From contig JBANDB010000002.1 in assembly GCA_037576215.1 (NCBI GenBank), positions 5,270,001 through 5,334,000 of the forward strand: a stretch of DNA of 64,000 nt, read 5' to 3'. Below, piece after piece: positions 9,971 to 21,821 of this stretch (position 1 is its first letter; every line of letters begins with the position of its first letter). The stretch is from Armillaria gallica. Taxonomy: Eukaryota > Basidiomycota > Agaricomycetes > Agaricales > Physalacriaceae. The position numbers and the translations under genes were made by a program. Under the pieces are notes generated by a model. That model worked only from the letters and a program-made list of their open reading frames with translations. It had not been told where the DNA came from and searched no databases.

Positions 9971-10643
9971 AAAAAAGGGAGACTGCCATTTCGGGATTTT
10001 TTGAAAGTGCGTTTTTGATTGCCGGACTTCGAAAACATTTTTTTTTCTTTTTCTTTTTCGGAAACCTGATCGGGACATTTTTCATCAATCGCGTCAAGTA
10101 CTATCCAGTCCTTTCAAGCCAGGGTCCATATTGCTCCAATATATAGAGGTTCGAGGGCAGAGCATCATACGGAGCTTCTGCTGGTTGAACTTTGAAGTAC
10201 CTCGTCATTGATAGCTTACTGAAACACACTCGAGTTGGCGGACCAATTCTACAGTGTAAGGCTCGCGAACATGGACGACTTGGAGAATATTGAGAACATC
10301 CTGGACGGCTACACTTTCATTGGAGAGGTAGTAAATCGGAGCACCACCAATGATCAGTTGACTAGGTACGTTATGTTTTGATTTACAATCCTTGCCCCGA
10401 ATGCTCAAGCGCTCGTCGATTGTGGATGGCCTCCCAAATAGCTTTCGTTTCGGACAATCAACCGTTGCTTCGGTAGCCTGATGCACTTGGTACTTCAGAC
10501 GGAGCCTACCAGCCGTCAAAAACAATTGGCCACTAACCATCATAACATCTCTCCAACCAAAGAGAGAACTAGTGGCGACGATGAGTACGCAAAAATATCG
10601 AATTTTCAAATTTTCAGTAATCATGATAGCGAAATCAAACAAA
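9971..10643. other. 3' flank of the hydrophobin; uncertain reading frame
   Basis: A minus-strand frame of 145 codons (10642-10205) starts just past the hydrophobin stop, but has no known domain, and a plus-strand frame MDDLENIENILDGY at 10271 is equally plausible. I call neither. Confidence 0.4.
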
Positions 10644-11172
10644 TCAGGCCACTACATTGAGGGGAGTGCAACCCAGAGCAACCACACCGTTCTACAAAAA
10701 GTAATTCATGGTGAGTTGAGTTTCTCGTTGCACGGCCGACTACTCACGAAGTTGTTCTTCTCGCAGCAAACGGGCTGGTTAGTGCACGACGTTGTACCCA
10801 GACCGATGACGGTGATGGGATCACAAGTGAGACCACTATAGAGCCAATTAGCACCAATGTATGCAAATAAGTATCTTCAACTTACACGTTGGCGGTAATA
10901 TCGCCGATTGGGATTCCCAAAAGACCCAGGGCACTCTGGACGGCGTCAGACTTGGGCTGTGAGTACGCAACAATGAGTGGTATTCCTTGAGAAAAGGAAA
11001 GAAAAACAGAGTAGCTCACGTCCTGAACAGACTTGCAACATTGCGCTGAACCGGTGTTACACTTGCCGCCGGTGACGGTCGTGTTGGTCCCTGCTTTTGG
11101 AACTGCACTGCTGGCCACGAGAAGAGGCAAAGCCAGAATGGCAACAGAGAAAGCAGAGATACGAGCAAACAT
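10644..11172 (-). CDS. Class I hydrophobin
   Basis: Minus strand, four exons: 11172-11020, 10956-10886, 10835-10748, 10691-10644, with introns of 63, 50 and 56 bases; 119 residues. Residues 1-24 are a signal peptide (MFARISAFSVAILALPLLVA...). The mature part has the eight cysteines in the hydrophobin order: C-x6-CC-x32-C-x12-C-x5-CC-x12-C-x7. The spacing between the second and third groups marks class I. Hydrophobins are secreted, assemble at air-water interfaces and coat aerial hyphae, spores and fruit-body channels. Splice positions were fixed by keeping GLTCDPITVIGLGTTSC and PVCCEKNNF in frame. A TATA box lies about 50 bases upstream of the start. Nothing seems broken. Confidence 0.95.
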
Positions 11173-11220
11173 TATTGGAAAGCTGCGAGTTGAAGATATG
11201 TTCCTCAGCACGTCGCGTCC

Positions 11221-11226
11221 TTTATA
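11221..11226 (-). promoter_or_regulatory. TATA box of the hydrophobin gene
   Basis: TATAAA on the minus strand, 49-54 bases upstream of the ATG at 11172, a usual position for a strongly expressed fungal gene. Confidence 0.6.
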
Positions 11227-12011
11227 CCGCCTCCGTCGTGCGGAGATAAAGAAAAATACATATTGACGCGACAGAGTGCATGTTGAGCGAGCAGGATAGA
11301 TGAAATTACGAGAGGACGGGGCTTCCATTTTCTCGTACTTTGTGGAGATTGTTTTTCGCGCCCGATCTCCTGCTTGACGACCTTGAAGGTGAAAATTCAA
11401 CGGAATCACTGAATTTTTGTGCCAAGTTGCGTACTGATCGGGGCACTGCAATTGTTCATTGGCTGCCTGGCACGAAGGTCGAGCTTCATATATCATGAAC
11501 CATGGTTGAATGCATGATACAAGATGTCGTTAAAATTATATCCCTGCTAAATGAGCATCGCCTTTGCTCTTCCCAAATTTGGGACTTGTGGCGACAAAGT
11601 CAATAGCATAGTCTAACACCGAGAGAAGACCCTAAGCAAATGTAGGAGGCCAGAAGAAATATCCTGACATACCATAACCTTTGATACCAAACCTAGAAGA
11701 CTCACAAAAATGAGAGTCGGAATAGACTCGAGCCAATCAAATCCGCTACTTGATGACAGTCGATCAGGTCTGGCTCCTCTTGACCGACTGTCATGAAACG
11801 ACGCCGGAGACTCGAGTCTGGAGCCGGAAGAAGAACAAAAGGGGCCAACAGTGGGGGATGTCCAGAAAAGTCATCCTGAACTCGTGAGTGAATAAAAAGT
11901 AAGCACACACACTACAATCAAGTCATGCTATCCATTTTAATGTACACCATGGAAGGTGTATCGTCTCTATTGCTTCGAAGGATACAAATCCATACAACAG
12001 TCTTGTAACAG
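11227..12011. other. Intergenic between hydrophobin and F-box gene
   Basis: Upstream region of the hydrophobin and 3' flank of the F-box gene at 12012. No coding frame or RNA recognised. Confidence 0.45.
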
Positions 12012-13601
12012 TTATGCATACGTCACTTGCAACCCTCCGTTGCATAAATCCTCCCATTGACTAGACAAAGTGGAATCGGATATGGATAGAGGACGTTCGA
12101 GGTATACTCGTCTCAATTGTTGGGCGTTAACATCCCTACGGGATGCTACAGCGGTAACTAGACTGCCACCGTCAAAAAAAGCGGGAAGTGTTCTTATAAC
12201 CAACGCAGCCAGCCGCGAAGCAACATTGTCATCTCTGGCAGATGAAAACACCAGGCTTACAATGATACTATTGAAAAGGGACAAGTCCCCCAGTTGAATG
12301 TTTAGCTGGCGTAAATGAGGAAGCTCGTGGAGAAAGGCAATCGTTGTGTTCGCATTATTGCCACGGAGGCATCCTGAGCGATCATCTAGTTCAAAGCTCG
12401 TGATTTTCTCGATCCAATCACTGGTGCGTATGCCGGGGAAGTCGAGGATATGGGGTCTCGACGGAAAGGCGTCGACCATAGCGAAAGATATATGGGTAAT
12501 GCATGGCGAGACCACACGCGAAAGCATGTCCGCGATGCCGCCTCTATATCCAGACATTTCAGTCAAGCTAAGATGTGATACACAAGGAAGGATCAAGGGC
12601 TGGCCCAACGCGATCTGTGACTTTTTGCAAAACAGTCTGATATCTCGCGCATGTGGAAAGCTTCTCAGCATATTTAGATGTCTGTCAGTGGAATTCAAGC
12701 TGAGAATGCCTAGCCTCAAGACATTTACAGTTCTCGAGGGCGCGAATGTATATCCCGTATACGGCGTCCCTGTGATGAGAAGATTGCGAAGGAGTGGGGT
12801 CATTGAAAATGTGTCCAGAGTAGCTGCAGCATCGATCCCTCTCATACAGGCTATTCTAGTATGAAGATATTCAAGACGTCCGAGAAGGCCTTTGAATGTC
12901 GATAGGAACTCGTAAAACTGATATGGCAAGGAGCAGGTTAACCTCGACCAATTCGGTGCGCTGGAACAGAGCGTCTGGAAAAGAAGCTTCTGCTCCACAG
13001 AGACAGCTGTCCATCCATCCCATCGAATACTGGACCCAAAAATGTGGACCGATAAATCATGGCCTTGCGCCCTAGACAACTGTATACTGAGCTGGAAAGC
13101 GGCGGAATGATCCTTCTGCATATTAACGGCTACAGTCGACCACAGCCGACCGGTCCGAACCACAACTCTCCTCCACGATGTGCAAATTTGGGAGAGGGTC
13201 CATGGAGCCTGACGGGGATCCAGAGACGAGGAAGTCTTCTCCGCGTCCAATGCCGGGACACAATGGCTGAAAATTTCACCAAGGATATCATCCGGGAGTC
13301 GGCGAACGGGATGGGCCAGAATTTTCGCGTCGGAAAGATTGGAAGCGATTTGATCCCTTTCTGTTGACAGAAAATGGAGGAGATGGCGCGCGGCAGCAAT
13401 CTTTTTATCGATATCGGCGAGATGACCTTCTGCTGAACCTATCAAGGCGGTAAGGCGATCGTGTTCAAAAGCAGGAGGCGGCTTGTTGGTATGAAGAAGT
13501 CCTGAAACTCTGGAAGAGCGAGGTGGATGTCGATACTGGGGCAAGAACGATGCAAATGCAGGGTCAAAGGATGACGGATCGACCGGGATAAGAGTGATCA
13601 T
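12012..13601 (-). CDS. F-box protein, intact single-exon gene
   Basis: Minus strand, one uninterrupted exon, 529 residues. Residues about 45-90 form an amphipathic coiled-coil helix (LIGSAEGHLADIDKKIAAAR and on), followed by PVRRLPDDILGEIFSHC, the F-box in the arrangement typical of Agaricomycete F-box proteins, then WTLSQICTSWRRVVVRTGRLW. The remaining 350 residues are leucine-rich without sharp repeats, as usual in this group. The expected role is substrate recruitment to an SCF ubiquitin ligase. It belongs to a different subfamily from the MYPQEL-type copies at 4-10 kb: it has the N-terminal helix and no intron. The start was taken at MITLIPVDPSSFDP, the first Met in frame. Confidence 0.85.
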   Translation of the reverse strand: MITLIPVDPSSFDPAFASFLPQYRHPPRSSRVSGLLHTNKPPPAFEHDRLTALIGSAEGHLADIDKKIAAARHLLHFLSTERDQIASNLSDAKILAHPVRRLPDDILGEIFSHCVPALDAEKTSSSLDPRQAPWTLSQICTSWRRVVVRTGRLWSTVAVNMQKDHSAAFQLSIQLSRAQGHDLSVHIFGSSIRWDGWTAVSVEQKLLFQTLCSSAPNWSRLTCSLPYQFYEFLSTFKGLLGRLEYLHTRIACMRGIDAAATLDTFSMTPLLRNLLITGTPYTGYTFAPSRTVNVLRLGILSLNSTDRHLNMLRSFPHARDIRLFCKKSQIALGQPLILPCVSHLSLTEMSGYRGGIADMLSRVVSPCITHISFAMVDAFPSRPHILDFPGIRTSDWIEKITSFELDDRSGCLRGNNANTTIAFLHELPHLRQLNIQLGDLSLFNSIIVSLVFSSARDDNVASRLAALVIRTLPAFFDGGSLVTAVASRRDVNAQQLRRVYLERPLSISDSTLSSQWEDLCNGGLQVTYA

Positions 13602-15732
13602 TCTGGAGAAGGAGTACCCAAAGGACAGGATTCATGAATAGATCATTTATTCGTAAGGGACGAGACGTACGCGTCAACCCACTACCGCGTTCAGATAGTG
13701 TGACGATATCTTAAGCCTTCAATATTTGAATGTCTTTGGATCAAATGTCTTGGGACGCTAGACTACAGAGCTAAACGTTTGGCGTTGGATGCTGACTGAA
13801 CAGTGAAAGCCGTTGATATGATACGAAACGATTACTGAATGAACATTCAAATTTGGTTCAAAGACTGACAAGCAAGTAATACTGAAACTCACATGTGGCA
13901 TTAAATACGGGGAGAAGTCTAAAGAGAACCTTGATCTTGAAGAAGTCGATGTACTTGAGCAGAGATCTTTTTAAGAGCAAGTCGAAGTCGAACTTGGAGG
14001 GTAGGACCTGCGGCAAGACGATTGAAAGAGTCAAGACTGAAGTATTAGTAAGACTCAAGACGCGAACAGGTCACAGTCACAGGTCACAGTCACGTGGGAG
14101 TGACATGGTGTTCGGTCCGGGAGCTTGTCCTGGCCCATGCACCATTACTTTGCTATTACCTGGTTTTCAAAGAATGCGGTGTTCACCTCTGGCATCTGCA
14201 AGAGATTAGTCGGGGCTATTAGTCCCATTTACAGACTATGCATTCTTCCCCGTGCCTTTGAAGTTTGGACGAGTTCCTAGCTTCCCAAGTTTTCCCGGTT
14301 CCGGGTTCAGTTACAGGGAGTTGGATTCTACTCTTCCGATAGTCTTCCCTACTAAGCGGAATCTCCGGACAGGCAAGTAGTCCACATTTGATAACTAGTA
14401 AGCTCGAAAGTGGATCTGTCATGAACTAGGGCCCAATATTCGCATCCTCATCCTTTAACCTTTAACACCACCGGCGGTGCTGAACCGAGGTGCCAGTTGA
14501 TGTCAGGAAATCGGATGTGACTTGTGCTTGCTGTCTAGTCTCTGACCTCAATGCACTGCTTCCTTTGTCGACTATTGCAGTCGTTCAGCCTGGTGAATAA
14601 ACTTAGCCGACATCCATGTCGCCTGCAGAGATCTTGATTGAAGTTTATTTGCGAAGAGATGCGTTTCTATTACATGCATCCGCCGCGTGCCCCTCTCCTT
14701 CTGGGCCCCGCATTAGGTAGCTTCGGATTCGATCGATGCGCCAAGAATTACCAGTAGTTTATTCCCCCGTGGTCTACAGCGTCCTCAGCTGCCGCGTAGA
14801 TCAATGGAGGCCTAGTCATCAACTGCTACGTCTCTCATCTTCAAATCTTCAATCCGCCTCGAAGAGGGCCCCATAAAATCACCAATGGCCTCGGTCGCGG
14901 TGCTACCCAAGATTTCACACGAGCCCGGGCCCCATAGTGTAAATGGCGTGTCATCGAGAACCACAAGTAAATGTTCCGCTTGCATCGAAGTCCAGCGCCA
15001 CCAAGCACCTGATCGCTTCGAACGTCTTGACCGCAGCATGTTAGCCAGGTGGTGCTGTCGTTATCAAAACTGATGGTGCTTGCACAGAGTCTGACGCCCA
15101 CGGCCTTTAATATCAGTTCGCAAGAATAACATGGCCGGATCATGGAATTTTTGCGATTATCTCCATCATCTTACCTCTTTTACGAGTCTGACGGGGCCAT
15201 TTCCCGTTTAGCCTCGCCTGCGCCGGTGGCCGTAGTAGACCTGCGGAAATGCATGTGTTAATTTGACACAACGAGCAAACATTCTCAGCAAGAATCTTCA
15301 TACTGGTCATCGAACCTCATTAAAGGTTGATGAACAATATTTATTTCCGGCTGTGGCACAGTAAGCATTCTTTTCGACAAGAAGAAAGTACCACAGGAAT
15401 TCGTCCCTTCGTTAGCAAAGACTGAACCCAAGAACGGGCATGCTTTATGTGAAAATGCTAATGTGTTGTCGTCTTCCCAGGAATAACAACAAAACGAGAC
15501 TTTGTGTCGTCTCTTCAGCCGCGTTCCGTTCACAAAATGATGATCGATGATCTGTCAAACGGAGCCAGTCTGATGAAAATGCAACTTGCAGACGCCGGTC
15601 GAGGAGCAGTAGTACCGAAAAGCTATTCTGGTAATCAACGGAGCACAGAGGTATTGCTCTGATTGGTAGACGTGATGTTACATGTAAGACGTACTGATAC
15701 ACTCTTTGATTTATTTGATTTTTCTTCCGATC
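13602..15732. other. Intergenic, 2.1 kb, no gene recognised
   Basis: Upstream region of the F-box gene (minus strand) and 3' flank of glyoxalase. Contains a short direct repeat of GGTCACAGTCACA at 14069-14095. A minus-strand frame at 15039-14812 has no known domain. No tRNA or long repeat seen. Confidence 0.4.
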
Positions 15733-16555
15733 TCAGTCAAACCTAATAGCGCGGGGTACAATTTCAATCCAGTAGCTGTAATCCGACATATCAATATTCA
15801 CACACAACAAAGAACGAGGTGAACACGCACCCATCAGGGTCCAGAATGAATGCGATGTGTCTCATCTTCCCATCGCTGGGTTTCTGAAGAAGATTGTCAA
15901 TATATATGTACGACGGACTTGAGTGGACCGTATTTACCTTCTTGAAGGCAACTCCCAGCTGTTCGAATCGTTCACAAGCTTTTTCAACATCATCGACCGT
16001 TATCGCGATGTGTCCAAAGCCCCGGCCGGGATCCGAGTTTCCATTAGCATATCCCTGGAAGCTCGGATCGGATTCGGTGCCATGGTTGTGGGTGAGCTCG
16101 AGGACACCTATATCAGGACGAAGTTTCGTCACGATTAAGCGCCTCGTAAACAAGAAGCAAGACGAACCTTCACGACCAAACCGTGTCTCTTCTTTCTCCT
16201 TGGCACTAAGTGTGCCACTGGAGTGATCGAACGCAAGGAAGTACAGCGTGAAGTCTCCGAAATCCTTTTCTGTGATACCGATGTCAAACGAAGACGTTGA
16301 AGCAGGTTTGGTTGTGATTTGATGTACCAGAGAGAAGATCCATCCCAATAATCTGCCGCAGCATTAGAAGCTCAGTAAAGACAAATATTTACGGGCACGA
16401 TGTAACGTACTTCGGTATAAAATTGGAGGGATACCTTGGGATCCTTCACCCGGATCATGGTGTGGTTGAACTTGATAGGCGCATAATCAGCCTCCAGTTC
16501 GCCTGCAGGTGCTAGAACTGACCGCAAAACTGGCTGTTTCCGCTGTGCGAGGCAT
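15733..16555 (-). CDS. Glyoxalase I (lactoylglutathione lyase)
   Basis: Minus strand, seven exons: 16555-16523, 16470-16411, 16352-16328, 16269-16168, 16107-15938, 15883-15831, 15775-15733; introns 52-60 bases; 161 residues. It isomerises the hemithioacetal of methylglyoxal and glutathione to S-lactoylglutathione, the first step of methylglyoxal detoxification in the cytosol. Marks seen: [57 protein letters not shown] and LDPDGYWIEIV. The metal ligands expected for the family (His in FNHT, Glu in LELTH, His in GFGH, Glu in YWIEI) are all present. It is a single-domain form, like the human enzyme and half the size of the two-domain yeast enzyme. The start [10 protein letters not shown] was preferred to longer upstream frames because it matches the usual N-terminus and needs only a regular 52-base intron. 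Confidence 0.94.
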
Positions 16556-16619
16556 GACGGTGGTGGTCGAGATAAAGTAATTGATAAGGAATTAGTAATT
16601 ATAAGAAACATCATCATAG

Positions 16620-16632
16620 CCCTAACCCTAAA
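16620..16632. promoter_or_regulatory. Telomere-like repeat upstream of glyoxalase
   Basis: CCCTAACCCTAAA, two telomere-type units, 65 bases upstream of the glyoxalase start. Such telo-box motifs occur in promoters of growth genes; here a functional role is only a guess. Confidence 0.3.
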
Positions 16633-17340
16633 GGCACGGGACCAACGTGGGACCTGATCGTTGACCAGCGTTGACCTTTTACCGCGACATTTTACCCTCA
16701 ATGGCCACCAGTACTGCGTACGTAGCGTCCCAAGCCGTTATTCTCATGTTCAGGACTACTGTGCATAATAACTGCGACAACATTGACTCCTTATATGTCA
16801 CCTTGAGATGCAATCTAATCAGCTTTCGAAGTACTAGGCGCCGCAGAATCGATAATGGCATATCCGGGGTACCTAATCACAATACTGTAATTACTGCGCA
16901 ACTACGTTGTTTCGTGGTCCCCGAGGAAAAAATAATTTACAGCTGAAGCGTTTACGTAGCTGGTTACTTCTTACCGTGGCTTCTAAAAGCACTGGCAGCG
17001 TTCCCAGCCTTCGAGTTGAGAAACGAACGGCGTGGTTATCGGGGTACAAGTTCTTTCTTAGGTGGGTGCATATTTTATCCTTTACAACCGTCATTTTACC
17101 GACACGTCAACGCATTTTCATTGAAAAGTCCGATTTCGCAGTGCTGCGGAGGGTCGGAGGCCACAGGGGCTGGAATTGCTATCCTGGGTAACGGGATCTT
17201 GACGGCGCGCGAAGCTGTAAACTGCTGCGGATAGGAATCTTTTTAAAACAAGCTCTGGTCCTTGATGAATTTCTTGTCCATCCCCGTATCGCTGCCGTCA
17301 ACTTTGCCCACCTCACCGTGCGACGAAAGCACTTTCCGAG
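16633..17340. other. Divergent promoter region
   Basis: About 700 bases between the divergent glyoxalase and methyltransferase-like genes. No further gene recognised. Confidence 0.45.
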
Positions 17341-19246
17341 ATGAACTCCAAACTCGAGTCTCTCTCAGCGCGTCACCCGCGTTATATGATTTTATTTCTC
17401 ACCCTGTCATTCGTTATCGTTCTTCTCTATGTTAATTTCTCTCCCGATTCTCCCTTCTCTGGCTCTAATGTCCATGCATGGGGCGGCCGCCCGCCTCCGT
17501 ACGGCTACGCCTATCGTGCTCACATGAACGATATCTACTGTCAAGGAGCAGTTCAAGAGCATGGCTTCCAGGTCGTACCGCATGCGCCATCATCACCGCC
17601 ATCTCGCGGTTACGAGGCTTTCCAAGGTCATCCACCGCATCCAGATCACCAGGGTCGTCCATGGGGCTACGGGCCTCCACCTCCCGGTCCTTGGGGACCA
17701 CCACCCCCGCCGCCATTTGACTGGATGCATCACGGGAAACATGGCGGTCCGGAAGGCAAGCACCCACCCCACCCGCCTCCATTCTGGGGTCCTCCTCCGC
17801 CCCCTCCTACCGGCGACGAACAATCATACGGTCACCCGCCTCCACCACCGCATCACTGGTGGGCCCCGTCACCACCTCCATCAGGTGGTGACCAATCCTA
17901 CGGTATGCATCACCCCCGCCGCATTCATACTGGGGTCCACCACCACCGCCTCCTCATGAATTCCACCATCACGGGGATTCCAGGCCACCTCCGCCCAGAT
18001 TCTGGGGACCACCACCTCCCCCTGGACACCAACACGGTTATCGTCCTGCGTCGCAAGATGGCGAAGAACACCATCCTCATGGACCACCCCCTCATTATCC
18101 ACCGAGGCTTTCCAAACATGACAAGCACAACAACAAGGACGGAAAACCGTGCCCTGAAGGCGAAGCAGGTATCAAGACACATCGGCCTCGACCTCATCCT
18201 CCCGTTGATGTTGCGATTGAGATTAGCGAAAAGCACTACCAAGACTACGTGGAACACCGCAAAGATTTTGCTAATGAAGCAGCTCCCCTTTGTAAGTTCA
18301 AGTATGCGAACATGATTGCTCGATCTGATTTTATTTTAATTTCAAGGGAAATCTTTTGCTCCTGCGTTCCGTTGCCCTCACCATCTCCAGCTTCTCGGCG
18401 AGCCGGAGGACAATGGCAAATGGGTCTGTGGCTTCGAACACATCGCTCCGAAGGAGCAGTGCGTCGTGTATTCAATCGGTATACTATTTTCCTCGTTTCA
18501 TTTATCAGATTCCATCTAATCTGCTCTTTCTCAGGTTCTGACGGCTCGTCCTTCGAAACAACGGTAAAAGACCGATCCACCGGATGCACAGTATTCGGTT
18601 ATGTTGACAAGGCAGAGAACGTAAGAGCTTTTCTGGCCCCCGTTTCTGTGTCGCATGTAGTGACCAATGTTTCAGACTGATGCTGTTACTGAGGACGAGG
18701 AGACCATTGCGACCGAAAAGTCAGATGTCCCTGCCACAGTTCCGACCAATCCTCTCGACGACCTGCTCGAAGCCAACGGCCACAAATTCATCGACATACT
18801 GAAATTCGATATCAACTCCGAATCTGATTTCGCCGTCCTCGACGCATTTTTGGATGAATACGATTTCCCCAACTGGCAAGCCGTGCTCCTTATCCTCCCC
18901 CGCGCCGCGCTTCTCCCCCTCCCAAACGCGCGCCTGTTCTTCCCTTCGGCCAGCTCCTTCTCTCCGTCGCCGTCTCTTCTGATGACGACGAGAGTGAATT
19001 AAGCATCAGCGATTTCGGTACCTGGTTTGAGAAGCTTGAGCGCATGGGTTTGAGGCCCTTCTTTGCTGCGCCCCGTCCCAGCAATTCCCGTAATGCAGTT
19101 GACGTTAGTGTTGTTTTCCACCCTCATTATGTTCAAGTCCATCTGACATCTTTTGACAGTATTCTTTCATCAACATCCGTGGAGAGCATGAACTGCTTTC
19201 TGCCGTTCCTCCTCCATCTCCTCCTCACTTTCCTCCTGCCCCTTGA
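17341..19246 (+). pseudogene. Proline-rich type II membrane protein with METTL24-like domain, frame-disrupted
   Basis: Exons 17341-18291, 18347-18478, 18535-18620, 18676-19103, 19160-19246. Residues 1-15 are cytosolic, about 16-33 a membrane anchor (MILFLTLSFVIVLLYVNF), then a long Pro/His/Gly-rich stalk with repeats such as WGPPPPPP. The C-terminal part, FRCPHHLQLLGEPEDNGKWVCGFE, CVVYSIGSDGSSFE, GHKFIDILKFDI, LPFGQLLLSV and YSFINIRGEHELL, matches the fungal METTL24/Methyltransf_22 group, presumed Golgi or secretory-path enzymes. Two breaks: near 17890-17915 the proline-rich frame jumps by one base, and between 18860 and 18945 the frame must shift again to reach LPFGQL. The usual DIEG motif reads DINS. 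The introns are normal. Either the gene is decaying or the sequence has indels in GC-rich runs. Confidence 0.7.
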
Positions 19247-21094
19247 TCAATAACCTATTGACTGAACCTAGAACGGTCGTATATTTCCATTCTAACCTCA
19301 CTCAGCAGACAGCCTATACTTGTCTTTGGGCTCGTCCAGCGGAGACTTATCCCTTGTCCGGCACCCTTGTTCATTTCAGCTGGACGATGTCCACATCGTT
19401 CTCTCTCTCTCTAAATATTCATGCAGCTACTGGGCGGAGTCCCTCTCTCTCAGTAGTTCTGTACATTCAAGTTGTATGTCGTTGATGTCGTTATCAGTTG
19501 ACTTATCTTGGTGGTCATTTTTTCTTGAATCGAGAGCAGACCGAGAGGAACCGAGGTGACAATCAAATTGGCTGGTATTTGTCGTGTGCACAGTTCACAG
19601 GTGCTGCGTACCAGGAATAATATTTCGAGATGCTGCGGCATTTATGAATTTCAGCTGCGCAGCTCGGCTACATATAGACGACAAAAATCATCAATTCTTC
19701 AACCAAATAGAAATAGAAATAGAACCTTCGCTCATGCGAGACGGGAACGGAATTGAACGGAAACGAGGCCAGCTTCAAGAGAGCGAACTGCTGCACATAA
19801 GTCCAAGATGTGGCGTGCTCAGTATTACTTTTCTTGTACTTTTCCATGTTTCGTACGTTAGAAGACACTTGCGCCCTTCCTTTTGCTAGTCGCATATTTA
19901 TGGAAGCATCCTAGTACACAAAGGCTTATACTTGGGTTTCACCAGCTCTGAATGTCAAGTCAATCGGGGAATTGGCATACAGGACTCTTGCAAAGCGACG
20001 TCAGCGCTTGTCATTAGTTAATTTCGCATTCCTCCCGGGATGAAGGAATCGGCGAGAGTGAATTTTCCGCTATGGCTCTGAGGCATCATTTCCACTGTTC
20101 GCGCCGCCCATCAATTTTGTCAAGTGCCATACTGATAACGGAACGTTTGACCCACCAAAAGTTCTATCGATCAGGAATACACTATTTATTGATAGATCAG
20201 AAGTTCCCGCAGGAGTACACCTTTGAGTAGAAGCTGAAAGTAATAATGCGCTCTCTCCGTTCAGCTGTTGCGCCAAACAATCCGTACGCCAAGCGATGTA
20301 CCACCCGCAAACAGAATCCTCCCGAATAATTAAAGAGCTCTTGTTGGCGTTAGCAGGTTTCTTGTCAGTTTGTGCGCCTGGGAGGAGCAGAGTCACATGA
20401 GTTATGTGAGTAAACTCCCTTGTCAAATATCAGGGGGTCAATCTCGAAGGGCCTGATGAAAGGTGGTTAAAACCTAGAGATCGAACATGAAATAGAAGAG
20501 CAGAACAACAAGAGTTAAAGTTACGATACTTTGAGTGCAAGGTGCAAGGCCAGATGGTTTATAGAGCAGGCATACCAAGATGGGCAAGCTCAGACGATTA
20601 TCGCCATCGTCCTTGATTTTGAACGACATGACCCGGGGGATAAAAAGAAGCGAGAAGGAATGGACGTGGATAGGTATGACTGACAGTTCGTGCGGATTCA
20701 ATACATTTCTTAAAAAAGCGCAAGAAGCGCCGCGTGAAGTGTACTTGAGGATGCTTCGAATTCCTTCAATAGTAACATCAGCTGCTAAGGTTTCGACTGA
20801 AGCGTGCTCGTGCGGTAGAAAATTCATTTGCGATTCCCTGAAAAAATAACAGTCCTTATGTACAACATCACGACACTGATAAGTTTTGGATTATTAGATA
20901 CACCTTTGGAATAGCTGTGGTTCGTCTTACCTAGAGAAAAAAATAACACATGCATCATCTAGCAAGATGGAACTTTGAAAGGGTCCGTAGTATTATAATA
21001 AGCAACAGCCTATAGAACAGAAGCGAGAGTGATGCAGTACAGAGCTTGTAGAATCAACAGCGGAAGTAACAAAACTTGTGGGGCAGAATGAAAA
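19247..21094. other. Intergenic, 1.8 kb, no gene recognised
   Basis: 3' flanks of the convergent methyltransferase-like and RING genes. Minus-strand frames at 20426-20070 and 20827-20474 (about 118 codons each) show no domain. No repeat recognised. Confidence 0.4.
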
Positions 21095-21821
21095 TCAAAG
21101 AAGTCGCTTGGGCGAGGAAAACCTAGAGCTCTTTTCCAGTCGAGACAGTTTAGCATCCATCGTTGAACAGGAACCAGAGGATCTGTACAGTTTCAATACC
21201 GATTTCATGACCATGAGTAAGAACATACTCTTTGTCCCAGAAGCCTTTGTCTTCGTCTCCTTGAGTTTCTGATATTTCGACTTGTAACGCTCGAGCTCTT
21301 CGCTTTTCTCCTTTAGACGTTTGTTTTGTTCTTTCATGACGCGTTTCTTGTCCTTTTTAGTTGATGAACCTGCGCCTCCAGGGCCTGGGCCTTTTCCTTC
21401 AATGTGCGCATATCTTCGGTGTCGATGTAGACGCGCCGAACGCTCGGCATAATGTATCGATGGAAGGGCGAAGCCAGAGTCTGCAGCTGCAATTGAAATT
21501 TCAGCCGGTCTTCAGATGTTAGATGGTAGCAAGGATCTTACTGATGGAGAACTAGAGCACTGCCCATGACCGTGAGACGCGACAGGCAGCTAGAGCGACT
21601 GACCTATGTGAAACGATTTCCTGCATGTCGGACATAGAGCCGTGAATCCGTCCGTCGTTGTCTTCGAAATATGGTCCGATACGCAGGGAGAGCAATAGAC
21701 GTGTCCTGGTAGATACAATAAGAGCAATGTCGAGCTGGGATCGTCCTTGAGTCCACGCACCGCAGGGCAGGCTAACGGGATCCTGGTATTCAAAAAGGCA
21801 AATCGCACATTCGTAGGCCAT
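21095..21821 (-). pseudogene. RING-finger/coiled-coil protein with a one-base frame break
   Basis: Minus strand, exons 21821-21761, 21705-21604, then from 21536; introns of 55 and 67 bases. The first 53 residues are a C3HC4 RING finger: CAICLFEYQDPVSLPCGHVYC, CVSDH, CPTCRKSF; this domain binds two zinc ions and usually an E2 ubiquitin enzyme, so an E3 ligase role is likely. After the second intron comes HLTSEDRLKFQLQLQTLASP, PSVRRVYIDTEDM and a charged coiled coil. The coiled coil changes frame at a run of five T (21354-21358): one more base would join ALEAQVHQLK to KDKKRVMKEQNKRLKEK. The last part, with a possible small intron after KASGTK, is uncertain. The slip may be real or a homopolymer error. 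Confidence 0.7.

Noticed and set aside
10205..10642. 145-codon minus-strand frame after the hydrophobin stop
   Set aside because: No domain, and it starts in the 3' flank of the hydrophobin; an opposite-strand frame is equally likely.
14069..14095. Microsatellite or regulatory array of GGTCACAGTCACA
   Set aside because: Only two imperfect units; not enough to call a feature.
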